The notes beneath the pieces were generated by a model. It was not told the DNA's origin, did not search any database, and saw nothing but the letters and a program-made list of their open reading frames with translations. Shown one piece after another: positions 32,270 to 42,851 of a stretch of 64,000 nucleotides of DNA. Position 1 is the first letter of the stretch. Every line of letters starts with the position of its first letter. Location of the stretch: assembly GCA_024449915.1 (NCBI GenBank), contig JAMZAV010001846.1:177708-241707 (forward strand). The letters run 5' to 3'. The DNA is from Sweltsa coloradensis (lineage: Eukaryota > Arthropoda > Insecta > Plecoptera > Chloroperlidae). The position numbers were made by a program, and so were the translations under genes.

Positions 32270-32356
32270 CGCCAGGTAAGTATGCTTCGACAACTAACAC
32301 CCTGATTGGCGCCAATCCAATCAGGGTGTTAGTGGTCTAAGCATACTTACCTGGCG
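32270..32356. repeat. Inverted repeat spanning the U1 5' end
   Basis: Arms 32270-32309 and 32317-32356 are imperfect complements around GGCGCCAAT. The right arm includes the first 14 nt of the U1-like RNA; the left arm therefore presents CGCCAGGTAAGTATG, an ideal 5' splice-site sequence, on the plus strand. Confidence 0.8.
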
Positions 32357-32506
32357 ACGGCGACCTTACCTTACCTTACCTTGATTATCAAGGAGGTTCC
32401 CTCAAGCTGAGGCTCTTCCATTGCACTTCGGTCGAGCTGAATCCTGCGATAATCCCAAATGCGGATTACTCGGGCGCGTAATTTTTGATAGCCGGGACTC
32501 CCGGAA
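32343..32506 (+). ncRNA. U1 snRNA-like gene or pseudogene
   Basis: U1 snRNA recognises 5' splice sites in the spliceosome. The sequence starts with the exact U1 5' end ATACTTACCTGGC, has the stem-loop II U1A-binding loop CCATTGCACTTCGG, CCTGCGATAATCCC and GGATTACTCG (stem III), and an Sm site TAATTTTTGA (about 32479-32488), in the right order and over about the canonical length (164 nt). Oddities: an ACCTT pentamer repeated four times in stem I, the U1-70K loop GATCACGAAG altered to GATTATCAAG, and stem-loop IV reduced to a 13-nt CCGGGACTCCCGG hairpin. These changes suggest a diverged variant or pseudogene rather than a canonical copy. Confidence 0.82.
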
Positions 32507-32513
32507 TAATCTC

Positions 32514-32593
32514 GTGGAACTGGTTGTTAAATCCTAGACCAGTTGAATCCAGTTGAGGAAGCTGTTGAATTCAACCACCAGTTCCACCAAAGA
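32514..32593. repeat. Inverted repeat after the U1-like sequence
   Basis: GTGGAACTGGTTGTTAAAT and ATTCAACCACCAGTTCCAC form arms of about 19-20 nt around an internal block with further CCAGTTGAATCCAGTTGA repeats. Confidence 0.65.
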
Positions 32594-32604
32594 TAATACT
32601 ATTA

Positions 32605-33240
32605 GCTAAGCAGCTTCGCAAACGCTTTTTCAGGCGCGTTGTTGGTGAGCGTAATTTTTTTTAAACGAAAAAAGGCGTAATATTGCGATTTTCATGAGAA
32701 ATTATTTTTCGATTGCGCTCAAATTTCACGCAAATATATTAATTCTAAAAATTAAGGTTCTGTATAAAATTCGTTACAGTCGGATAAAGCATGTAGGTGT
32801 TAGTTTATAAGTCGAAGAAATGTAAAATAAAAAATAAAAAATCGTAAAATTGCAATTTTCACGAGAAATAATTTTTCGATTGCGCTTGAATTTCACACGA
32901 ATATATAAATTCATAAACTTAAGGTTCTGTGAAAAAATCATTACATTTGGATAAGCTTGTAGGTGTTGTAAGTCGAAGAAATTTTTAAAAAATAGTAAAA
33001 AATCGTAAAATTGCGATTTTAATGAGAAATAATTTTTCGATTGTGCTCAAAAACGTGGCAGTTCTTGGTTCAGAGATTTCGAAGGCCTTCATAAAATTTC
33101 AACGCAATTAGAGTATCGGTTTAGCCGGAATCGTGCTACAGACACACAATAATACAAACAGAGAGAGAAAAAAACATTCCGGATTTTTTTCTCCAGTGTA
33201 GTGAAAGTGAATCTTCGCTTCGCTCGCTACGCTCATCCAA
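32605..33240 (-). mobile_element. Helentron-like (HINE) family A' copy 6
   Basis: Minus-oriented, 3' tail CTAAGCAGCTTCGCAAACGC with a degraded CTAG, GTTGTTGGTGAGCG, right end GCTACGCTCATCCAA. Three internal repeats of about 120 bp. Confidence 0.65.
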
Positions 33241-33331
33241 TAATATTTAAAAGATTAGCTATATTCACTGAGTAAGCATTTTGTTGAAAATAAAAATTAG
33301 AAAAACAGATTTAAAATAATATGAATACTGG

Positions 33332-34120
33332 TTGGATGAGCGTAGCGAGCGTAGCGAGCGAAGTGAAGACTTCAATTTGACTTTCTGTTTTTTTGTTTGT
33401 TTTTTACTTACGTTACCCCAAGAAAAATAGCTCGGGTGTTTTGTTTTTTGTTAGTTTTTCTGTCTGTTTGTTCGCTCTCTACCGGGCAAACGGCATATGC
33501 GATCTTGATGAAAAATTGAGGGGACCTTCGAAATCTCTAAACTTAGACTTGCTACGTTTTTGGATACAATCGAAGAAATATTTCTCATGAATATCGTACT
33601 TTTACGATTTTTTTCGATTTTTAGTGCGATATTTTCGTCACATTTGGGCCGATTCTGACCAAACGGGCGGGGCTACAACGTTCATATTTCACATGGACAT
33701 TAAGGCTATGGTGATGTAGTACCTTGTGAAAGAAAAAGTTGAAAAAGATAGCTAGAATCCATAGACATAATGGTTTTAATATGAGTTTTTTGATTTTTAG
33801 TGCGATATTTTCGTCACATTTGGGCCGATTCTGACTAAACGGGTGGGGCTAGAATGTTCTTTTTTTACATGGACATTACGCTAATGGTGATGTATTGCGT
33901 TTTGAAAGAAAAAGTTGAAAAAATTATCCAGAAACCATGTAAATAAAGGTTTTAAATTAAGTTTTTTTGAGGAATTTAATAACAAGTAACAATAGAAACT
34001 TGACAACAATCACCTACAATGCGTTCAAAAGCCACTTGATAAGTAAAGAAATCCCACGCAAACTAAAAACTTACAAAAAAGCTCATCCATCAACGCGACG
34101 GGACTTTAGCGTTTTCCTAG
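33332..34120 (+). mobile_element. Helentron-like (HINE) family A'' copy 7
   Basis: TTGGATGAGCGTAGCGAGCG start and CTCATCCATCAACGCGACGG ... CTAG then T end. The interior differs from family A: two repeats of about 170 bp (33640 and 33805) carrying GGGCCGATTCTGAC and GGGGCTA blocks shared with 20885-21065. Confidence 0.65.
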
Positions 34121-34221
34121 TATATTATAATATTTTATGTATTTTTAATATTTTCAAAAAACAAAATCTACCATATTTTATAAATTTTCAAAAACCAATA
34201 AGGCTTAATTGAATTTTGTAA

Positions 34222-34703
34222 TTGGATGAGCGTAGCGAGCGTTGCGATCAAAGCGAAGATTGCATTTAACTACACTTGAGAAAAAAATCCGGATTGTTTT
34301 TTTCTTTCTTTCTTTTTTTCTGTAGTTTTGTGTGTTTGTTAACACGATTCCGCTAAACCGATACTCCTATAGCGTTGAAAGTTTCTGGAGGCCTTCGAAA
34401 TCTCTGAACTTAGAACTGCCACGTTTTTGAGTGCAATCGAAAAAGTATTTCTTATGAAAATCGCAATTTTTACGAATTTTTCGAGAAATAAAAATTTCTT
34501 CGACTTATAACATCTACATGCTTTATCCGATTGTAATGATATTTTCACAGAACCTTAATTTTATGAATTCATATATTGTGTGAAATTTGAGCGTAATCAG
34601 AAAAATTATTTCTCATGAAAATCGCAATTTTACGCTTTTTTCGTTTTAAAAAAATTACGCTCATCCAACAACGGCCTGAAAAAGCGTTTGCGAAGCTTCC
34701 TAG
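34222..34703 (+). mobile_element. Helentron-like (HINE) family A' copy 8
   Basis: TTGGATGAGCGTAGCGAGCG start, TACGCTCATCCAACAACGG and the GAAGCTTCCTAG then T tail. Shorter than others (482 bp). Confidence 0.68.
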
Positions 34704-34976
34704 TTTATAAAAACATTGTATCTAACATAAAAATTTAAACAAGATTGACTTGAAAAATAAACAAGTTCTACTCGTAACTATAGCAGCTGGGCTGGGCAAG
34801 ATTGAATTAACAATTATTTTTAAATTTTCCACTGAGAAATGTTTGTCTATTTTTAAGAATAGTACGTAAATTGCAGTATTTATTAGGCTAACTACCTCCA
34901 TGCCCTGCTAGCTACGTCTGCTATATTTTCTTGTCTTCACTATACTGTTCTGCGTTTTAACGAATCATGTTTTTAA

Positions 34977-35652
34977 CTAGGAAAACGCTTAAGTCCCACC
35001 GCGTTGTTGGATGAGCGTAATTGGTGCATTGAGCTGCCATGTCTTATGCGGATTTTCTGTTGTTCTGTGAAAAAATCATTACTTAATTGAAGATTTTTTA
35101 AAAATTAAATAAAAAAAATAATTATTCAATTACGCACAAATTTTACACGAATATATTAATTCATAAAATAAGGTTCTGTGAAAAAATCATTACAATCGGA
35201 TAAAGCATGTAGGTGTTATAAGTCGAAGAATGTTAAAAAAAAATCGAAAAAATCGTAAAATTGTGATTTTCATGAGAAATAATTTTTGTTTGTGCTCAAA
35301 TTTCACACGAATATATTAATTCATGAAATAAAGGTACTGTGAAAAAATCATTACAATCGGATAAAGCATGTAGGTGTTATAAGTCAAAGGAATTTTTTTT
35401 AAATCGAAAAAAAATCGTAAAATTGCGATTTTCATGAGAAATAATTTTTCGATTACGCTCAAAAACGTGGCAGTTCTTAGTTCAGAGATTTCGAAGGTCT
35501 CCAGAAAATTTCATCGCAATTGGAGTATCGGTTTAGCCGAATCGTGTTAACAGACACACAAAAATACGAACAGAAAAAAAGAAAAACATTCCGGATTTTT
35601 TTCTCCAGTGTAGTGAAATGGAATCTTCGCTTCGCTCGCTACGCTCATCCAA
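34977..35652 (-). mobile_element. Helentron-like (HINE) family A copy 9
   Basis: CTAGGAAAACGCTTAAGTCC at left, TTGTTGGATGAGCG subterminal repeat, and CTACGCTCATCCAA at right; minus-oriented. Confidence 0.7.
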
Positions 35653-35794
35653 CTATACCAGTACCTAAACTAGAACCATATAATTTATTCATACTAATAA
35701 TAGGACCATTATAAAAAAAATCGATGCACCTAAGCAACATTGAATATATTTAGGTAATTTTCTTGAGAGGCGAGTCAACATAGGATTGCTTTAT

Positions 35795-37955
35795 CTAGGG
35801 CGACGGTCGTTCGCCCGCAGCCAAGCGCACGCGACTGCTAGAAGGCGATGACTAACTCGACCCTGTTCACAGCTATCCGAGATGGGGTTTTTTCAGCTAT
35901 CTGCACACGCCGTCCCGAAAGATTTACAATCTTGAAACTCGGTATATAACCTGATATGTGTACATGACATACCAAAAAAAAAATCAGCCCGATCCGATAA
36001 ACCCGTTCTGTGTTAAAAAGTACGTAAATATAGACGATAATCGTCCGGCTGGCTGGCTGGTTGGTTGGTTTGGGGGGGGGGGGGGGGGTAGTGGATTCTG
36101 CCAGAGAGGAATAAGAGCCTACAGAGAAAACGGTACATCTTAGAACACTATGAAACTTGGACCACACTTAGATGCTCATCAGACTCACAAACTTCCGCCG
36201 AGAGACAAGCAATATTCCACCCCAAACACCCCTAAATCATCCCCTAAAATTAAAATAATTCATAGCTCTAACCCAAATAAAATTTTTAGTCAAATTATAT
36301 ATTAAAATTGTGTTCTTATGTGTTTTAAAACCCAATCGGTCTATTCTCATTATAATAACCACATTTTGTCAACCCCATCCTAATAGTTTATATTATTTTT
36401 ACCTTGATTTCCAGCATTCACTACGAAGGCACCTAATGAGTTATCATCCTGAAATTTGACATGATGGTACATTATAATATGAAAAATAATCCCCCGAGAG
36501 GCAATTAAGCGATATTTAACCCCCAACACCCCCTAAAACTGGAATAATTAAATTGTTCTAATCTAAAATTGATGTTTGAGTTCAAATTAGTTATTTAAAA
36601 ATATTTTTTAATGTGTTTTAACCCAATCGGCCGATTCTCATTTCCTAAACCACATTTTTTCAACCCCCATCCCTTATAGTTTATATTATTTTTAACCTTG
36701 ATTTCCAGCATTCCCATGAAGGCACCTAATGAGTTATCAGCATGAAATTTGGCATGATGGTACATACTAAATAAAAATATTCGCCGAGAGGCAAGCGATA
36801 TTCCACCCCAACACCCCTAAATCATCCCCTAAAATTGGAATATACTCTAACCAAAATTGAATTTTTGTTCAAGTTATTAAATTATGTTTTAATGTGCTTT
36901 AACCAATCGGCTATTCTCATTTCCTTTATCACATTTTTCAACCCCATCCCTATAGTTTATATTATTTTTTACTTGATTTCCAGCATTCACCATGAAGGAT
37001 GAAGGCACCTTATGAGTTATCAGCATGAAATTTGACATAATGAAAAATCATTCGCCGAGAAGCAAGCAAAATTCCACCCCCAACACCCCCTAAATAATCC
37101 CCTAAAATTGGAATAATTCATATCTCTAACCTAAAATTGAATTTTTTATTAAAATAGTTTTTAAAAAATTATGTTTAATGTGTTTTAACCCATTTGGCAT
37201 ATTTTCATTATTAAACCACATTTTGTCAACCCCATCCCTAATAGTTTATATTTTTTATCTTGATTTCCAGCATTCACCACGAAGGCACCTTATGAGTTAA
37301 AATCATGAATTTGTCCTTAGGTACATAATATAATGAAAAATAATCCCCCGAGAGGCAAGCGATATTCCCCCCTAAACACCCCCTTAAATTTGGGAATAAT
37401 TCAAAAGCTCTAATCTAAAATTGATTTTATATTCAAATTAGGTGGTTATTAAAATTATGTTTTAATGTGTTTAACCCCAAATGGGCCCTATTCTCTTTTC
37501 CCTAAACCACATTTTTTCAACCCCCATCCCTTATAGTTTATATTATTTTACCTTGATTTCCAGCATTCACCTTGAAGGCACTAATGAGTTATCAGCAGGG
37601 GAATTTGGCATGATGTTACATACAAATTGACAAATAATTCGTCGCGATGCAAGCGATATTCCACCCCAAACATCCCCTAAATCATCCCTTAAAATTGGAA
37701 TAATTCATAGCTCTAACCCAAATTGTATTTTTATTCAATTAGTAAATTATGTTTTAATGTGTTTAACCCAATAACCCTATTCTTATTTCCTAAACAACAC
37801 TTTTCAACCCCATCCTAATGTTTATATTTTTTTACCTTGATTTCCAGCATTCACAAAAAGGTACCGAATGCGTTATCAGCATGAAATTTGGGCCCATGGT
37901 GGTACTGGTACATAAAAATATGAAACATAATAATCGTCAGGAGACAAGCGATATT
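35795..37955 (-). mobile_element. Helitron-like family C copy 2 with large satellite array
   Basis: Minus-strand terminus identical in design to 4065 (GGGCGA...TCGCCC hairpin then CTAG). It is followed rightward by GCACACGCCGTCCCGAAA and then the satellite. G-run of about 17 at 36070-36088. Right limit approximate, where satellite similarity fades. Confidence 0.6.
36190..37955. repeat. Satellite array, about 287-bp monomer, 6 copies
   Basis: CCAGCATTC blocks at 36411, 36705, 36980, 37267, 37560 and 37844 give spacings of 294, 275, 287, 293 and 284 bp. Copies share GAGAGGCAAGCGATATTCCA and AACCCCATCCCTAATAG blocks with independent indels. Confidence 0.88.
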
Positions 37956-38287
37956 TCACCCCCACTTTTCTCTACCACTCTTTATTTGGGAAAAAACGTT
38001 ATGTTGTATTTATACAATTTTTTAATATTTTTAATTGCTGATTAAAATTATGCGTCAATGTGTTATAGTCCGTCAACAAATCATTTACACAAAAACCCAA
38101 AAACGACATTAACCATATTAAATTTTAAAAAAAACATTGAAAGATTGCCAACTAGGCGTACAGATTGTAAACAAAAATAAGATGGTAGCTTTTGTTTTTA
38201 GACAATCTGTTTTGAAAGGGCCTGTATCCACCTTTACACGTATTTCACTATTTTAAGCCTTGATATAAAACAAACAAAAAAAGATGT

Positions 38288-38795
38288 GATATCCCCCCAA
38301 AATACAAAAATTTGTAAAAAAACGGCAGCCAAGCTCTCCTTCCAAAGTCTTCGGCTGTGAATGCTGTGAGATATAGAAGTTGAGCCAAGCATTTCATTCT
38401 TTCTCCCTAGTTTCGCATTGAAAAGAAGTAAGATCATTTCGCCTGTTGACGAGCGCCAAGCCAACCATTTTCGTGGTAAAAAAGTTAAAATTTTAAACTC
38501 AAAATCATAAAAAAATTACTTGGCTATTGATTTTGGTACGAGGACTCTAAAAAGTCAATGGCCAAGTAATTTTTTTATGATTTTGAGTTTAAAATTTTAA
38601 CTTTTTTTACCACGAAAATGGTTGGCTTGGCGCTCGTCAACAGGCGAAATGATCTTACTTCTTTTCAATGCGAAACTAGGGAGAAAGAATGAAATGCTTG
38701 GCTCAACTTCTATATCTCACAGCATTCACAGCCGAAGACTTTGGAAGGAGAGCTTGGCTGCCGTTTTTTTTACAAATTTTTGTATTTTGGGGGTT
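38288..38795. repeat. 0.5-kb near-perfect palindrome
   Basis: Left arm about 38288-38530 and right arm about 38556-38795 are almost exactly complementary, with a loop of only about 24 nt (around 38532-38556). Both outer edges carry CCCCCCAAAATAC / GTATTTTGGGGG. No open frame of note and no target duplication. If transcribed, it would form a hairpin of about 235 bp. Confidence 0.9.
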
Positions 38796-39266
38796 TAACT
38801 AACACTAATTAGTGTACAGAATAAAAGCTATTTTTGGCAGTTATTGTATAATTTTCGCCGATTTTTTTTTATGTTAGTTTATCGACTCGAGCGCTTGAGC
38901 GTTATTATACTTTTATTTGCTTTGTTGGCCGAAGTAAACCTTAGCAATTATTACCAAAGATTAGTCATGTTTTACATTTACATTAAGCTTACAGTTATAC
39001 AAATTTTTGTATGGTGGCAAGGATACCATAAGTTATAATCCCAGTAAAAGAGCATTCTTTATTTATTCCCGTTCAGATTTAATTCTTGAAAGAGTGACCA
39101 CTGACAAGTTATAAAAGGAAATCCCAGATGACTTGATAGTTGATAATATCGAAATTAGGGGGAAGAGCAAACCTTCTCCGTTGAGTGGCTTTCATGGTCG
39201 AATGATGTATTACATGACATTTTTAGGTGTAGACCACGTACAAATAACAATAATTAATTAAAATAA
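38796..39266. other. Non-coding
   Basis: No gene or known repeat recognised. Confidence 0.5.
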
Positions 39267-40005
39267 CTAGGAAAACGCTTAAGTCCCGCCGCGTTGTTGG
39301 ATGAGCGTAATTGGTGCATTGAGCTGCCATGTGTTACGCGGATTTTCTGTTGTTCTGTGAAAAAATCATTACTTAGTCGAAGATTTGTTTTTAATTAAAT
39401 TAAATTAAATTAAAAATAAACTTAATTTTTTTAATTAATCGTAATTTTTAACAAAGAAAAAAATCGTAAAATTGCAATTTTCATAAGAAATAAATATTCG
39501 ATTGCGCTCAAATTTAACACGAATATATTAATTCATGTGAAAAAATAATTACAATAGGATATAGCATGTAGGTGTAATAAGTCAAAGAATTGTTTTAAAA
39601 AAGAAAAAAAAACGTAAAATTTCGATTTTCATGAGAAATAATTTTTCGATTACGCTCAAATTTCGCACGAATATCTTAATTCATGAAATTAAGGTTCTGT
39701 GAAAAAATCATTACAATCGGTTGAAGCATGTAGGTGTTATAAGTCGAAGAAAGTTTTTAAAAATCGAAAAAAAATCGTAAAATTGCGTTTTTTATGAGAA
39801 AAAATTTCCCGAATGCGCTCAAAAACGTGGCAGTTCAGAGATTTCGAAGGCCACCATGAAAATTTCATCGCAATCGGAGTATCGGTTTTGCCGGAATCGT
39901 GCTAACAAACGGACAAAAATACAGAAAGAAAAAAAAACATTCACGGATTGTTTTTCTCCAGTGTAGTGAAATGGAATCTTCGCTTCGCTCGCTACGCTCA
40001 TCCAA
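39267..40005 (-). mobile_element. Helentron-like (HINE) family A copy 10
   Basis: CTAGGAAAACGCTTAAGTCC at left, GTTGTTGGATGAGCG, right end GCTACGCTCATCCAA. Interior matches copies 1 and 3 in reverse. Confidence 0.72.
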
Positions 40006-40240
40006 TAATAACTCATATACACACATATATATAGGAAATAGATTTTTTGTAAATTAAATTTAATTAAAAAAAAATTAACTTAAATAATAATTTTTTAAAA
40101 TTAATTGTAATTTTAAAAAAGGAAAAAAAATCGTAATATTGAAATTTTTCATAGAAATAATTATTCGATTGCGCACAAATTTTACACGAATATATTAATT
40201 CAATAGCGATAATATATATATATATATATATATGTTTTTA

Positions 40241-41227
40241 CGTAGATTTTCTCGGATATAATGTGACATAATGAAATTCTTTCGAGTTTCCGAGTTAAAT
40301 AAGTTTTAATACCAACGTTTCGAACAGTTCTCCCTGCTCATTCTCAAGGTAAACGACATACAAATTAAAAAACATTGAGTAAACAAACAAGACAATAACA
40401 AATAATATAAAAGACAAAACAAGTCACTGCAACTGCTCAGCATTACATTTAAGATCTTTGCGATGACCTTAACAGGCGTTTAGTAGGTGGAGCTTCAGGT
40501 GGCTTCTTTCTTCTCCTATCCACTCTAGCTGGAGAAACTACATTTTCCGTGGCAACTGGGGGTACTATCGGCACCACATGGCTATCACGTAGCGCCAGTT
40601 TCCAGGTGGGTGCTAGTCTTTTCGCATCATCTCGTATGTTTAAGTTATGCGGTCGTTTCTCCATTTCGACGGCTTCTCTAACAATACGAGATACTTCATG
40701 GTCCACTCTGGCAACAGTCTTTGCGTTCGCGAAATCTATCCAGTGCTCCTTCTCAAAATAGTGCTGGAAAAGAGCAGATGTAGTTTGCCTGTTTTTTATT
40801 GCCGTTCTATGCTCGTCCAGACGTGCTGAGATTTTACGGTTCGTCCTTCCGATATATGTTTTCTCACAACACCCGCAAGGAATTTCGTATATTCCATGAG
40901 CTTCATGAGGAATCACATCTTTCACATTTCTAAGCATTGATGAGATCTTAAGTTCAGCTTTAAAGATGGTTCCAATGTTGTTTTTCTTTAGGAGTCTGCT
41001 TATTTTATCTGTGGTGCCTTGTACATACGGTAAATATGCCATGCTTCGGTATTTCTCTACTTCTGGAGGATTTAAGTCCTTCTTCTTAGGAATTCTGTTA
41101 AACGCTTTGGAAATAGATTTGTCGGAATAACCATTCGAAAGAAGAGCTTCCCGAAGTCCCTTCATTTCTTCTGTTATATGGTGTTGGTCAGATAGCCTCT
41201 TTGAACGTTGTAGCGAGAGTGTTAACA
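40241..41227 (-). mobile_element. Penelope-like element PLE2, truncated inverted arm
   Basis: 3' half of a Penelope-like retroelement: the GIY-YIG endonuclease frame (40449-41228) followed by the terminal region with a hammerhead-like motif and an edge at (TA)n (40204-40232). It faces a second, plus-strand copy 200 bp away. Confidence 0.85.
40310..40352 (-). ncRNA. Hammerhead-ribozyme-like motif, PLE2
   Basis: Minus strand: CTTGAGAAT, a stem GAGCAG/CTGTTC, then GAAACGTTGG. Layout fits the hammerhead core (CUGANGA, stem II, GAAA) known in Penelope-like terminal repeats, but the first core box is imperfect. Mirror at 42307-42348. Confidence 0.5.
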
Positions 41228-41228
41228 A
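40449..41228 (-). CDS. PLE2 GIY-YIG endonuclease domain frame
   Basis: Penelope-like elements encode reverse transcriptase fused to a C-terminal GIY-YIG nuclease that nicks target DNA for primed reverse transcription. This open 259-codon frame has the PLE linker YLPYVQGTTDKISRLLKK and then the nuclease: GIYEIPCGCCEKTYIGRTNR (GIY and YIG motifs, following Arg), ARLDEHR, and a conserved Glu-bearing helix IVREAVEMEKRPHN. It starts in mid-protein: the reverse transcriptase is missing, so the frame is a 5'-truncated remnant though still uninterrupted. The mirror copy lies at 41615-42187. Confidence 0.85.
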   Translation of the reverse strand: MLTLSLQRSKRLSDQHHITEEMKGLREALLSNGYSDKSISKAFNRIPKKKDLNPPEVEKYRSMAYLPYVQGTTDKISRLLKKNNIGTIFKAELKISSMLRNVKDVIPHEAHGIYEIPCGCCEKTYIGRTNRKISARLDEHRTAIKNRQTTSALFQHYFEKEHWIDFANAKTVARVDHEVSRIVREAVEMEKRPHNLNIRDDAKRLAPTWKLALRDSHVVPIVPPVATENVVSPARVDRRRKKPPEAPPTKRLLRSSQRS

Positions 41229-42398
41229 TTTTCTAACTTATTTGAACAGTTTACATGACGATATTAAGTTCACAATGGAAGTTGAACAAGATAACCGCCT
41301 TCCATTTTTGGATGTGTTGATAATGAAAACACATGACGAATGCTTTGCCCATACCGTATATCGTAAACCGACACATACTAATAGATATTTAAATGCTTCA
41401 TCACACCACCATCCTGCTCAACTATTCTCAGTTGTAACACTCTCGCTACACGATCAAAGAGGCTATCTGACCAACACCATATAACAGAAGAAATGAAGGG
41501 ACTTCGGGAAGCTCTTCTTTCGAATGGTTATTCGACAAATCTATTTCCAAAGCGTTTAACAGAATTCCTAAGAAGAAGGACTTAAATCCTCCAGAAGTAG
41601 AGAAATACCGAAGCATGGCATATTTACCGTATGTACAAGGCACCACAGATAAAATAAGCAGACTCCTAAAGAAAAACAACATTGGAACCATCTTTAAAGC
41701 TGAACTTAAGATCTCATCAATGCTTAGAAATGTGAAAGATGTGATTCCTCATGAAGCTCATGGAATATACGAAATTCCTTGCGGGTGTTGTGAGAAAACA
41801 TATATCGGAAGGACGAACCGTAAAATCTCAGCACGTCTGGACGAGCATAGAACGGCAATAAAAAACAGGCAAACTACATCTGCTCTTTTCCAGCACTATT
41901 TTGAGAAGAAGCACTGGATAGATTTCGCGAACGCAAAGACTGTTGCCAGAGTGGACCATGAAGTATCTCGTATTGTTAGAGAAGCCGTCGAAATGGAAAA
42001 ACGACCGCATAACTTAAACATACGAGATGATGCGAAAAGACTAGCACCCACCTGGAAACTGGCGCTACGTGATAGCCATGTGGTGCCGTTAGTACCCCCA
42101 GTTGCCACGGAAAATGTAGTTCCTCCAGCTAGAGTGGATAGGAGAAGAAAGAAGCCACCTGAAGTCCACCTACTAAACGCCTGTTAAGGTCATCGCAAAG
42201 ATCTTAAATGTAATGCTGAGCAGTTGCAGTGACTTGTTTTGTCTTTTATATTATTTGTTATTGTCTTGTTTGTTTACTCAAATGTTTTTTAATTTGTATG
42301 TCGTTACCTTGAGAATGAGCAGGGAGAAACTGTTCGAAACGTTGGTATTAAAACTTATTTAACTCGGAAACTCGAAAGAATTTCATTATGTCATATAT
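41229..42398 (+). mobile_element. PLE2, plus-strand copy
   Basis: Begins within the reverse transcriptase thumb region (FTMEVEQDNRLPFLDVLI, YRKPTHTNRYLN at 41242-41430) and continues, with a one-base frameshift near 41540, into the GIY-YIG domain (41615-42187) and the 3' terminal repeat. From about 41432 outward it is a near-perfect inverted copy of 40241-41227. Confidence 0.85.
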
Positions 42399-42449
42399 AT
42401 TATTATATAAACGGGCTTGCTATGTTATATATATAAAAATATATGTTTT

Positions 42450-42825
42450 GAGGTAAAACTGCGTGTGATGATTTATAATAAAATAATATTTTATTACCGA
42501 CGTTTCACTAGGGTTTCACCTAGCTTTATCAAGGTTATAAAACAAAAAACAGAATGGAATAACAAAGTACAAGATGACAATAATTAAAACACAGCCATCT
42601 AGGAAAACAGATCTAGATGACTAGACAGAGAGTTGAGAGAGAGCCTCCAGATGTAAGCGGTGTACTTCTTGTCACGGGACCTTCCCGGAGTTGGTCTAAT
42701 GGACGAGTTTCATTCTCAGATGGTGGTGGAGCATCAGCCTGCAATAGTCTAGTATGTCCACTTCTCGTAATACGAACACCCTGGAGAACTGGATGATATT
42801 CATTAATATTTGGTGGCGGAGCATA
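42450..42825 (-). mobile_element. PLE5 3'-end fragment
   Basis: Minus strand: C-terminal tail NINEYHPVLQGVRITRSGHT...LREGPVTRS of a fifth PLE family, then the terminal region with a hammerhead-like motif (42497-42535). Bounded by TA-rich DNA on both sides. Confidence 0.6.
42497..42535 (-). ncRNA. Hammerhead-ribozyme-like motif, PLE5
   Basis: CTTGATAAA, stem GCTAGG/CCTAGT, GAAACGTCGG on the minus strand. Confidence 0.5.
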
Positions 42826-42851
42826 TAATATATATATATATATATATATAT

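Noticed and set aside
36190..37955. CRISPR-like array
   Set aside because: The repeat unit is about 287 bp with no short repeat-spacer alternation, and the genome is eukaryotic; this is a satellite.
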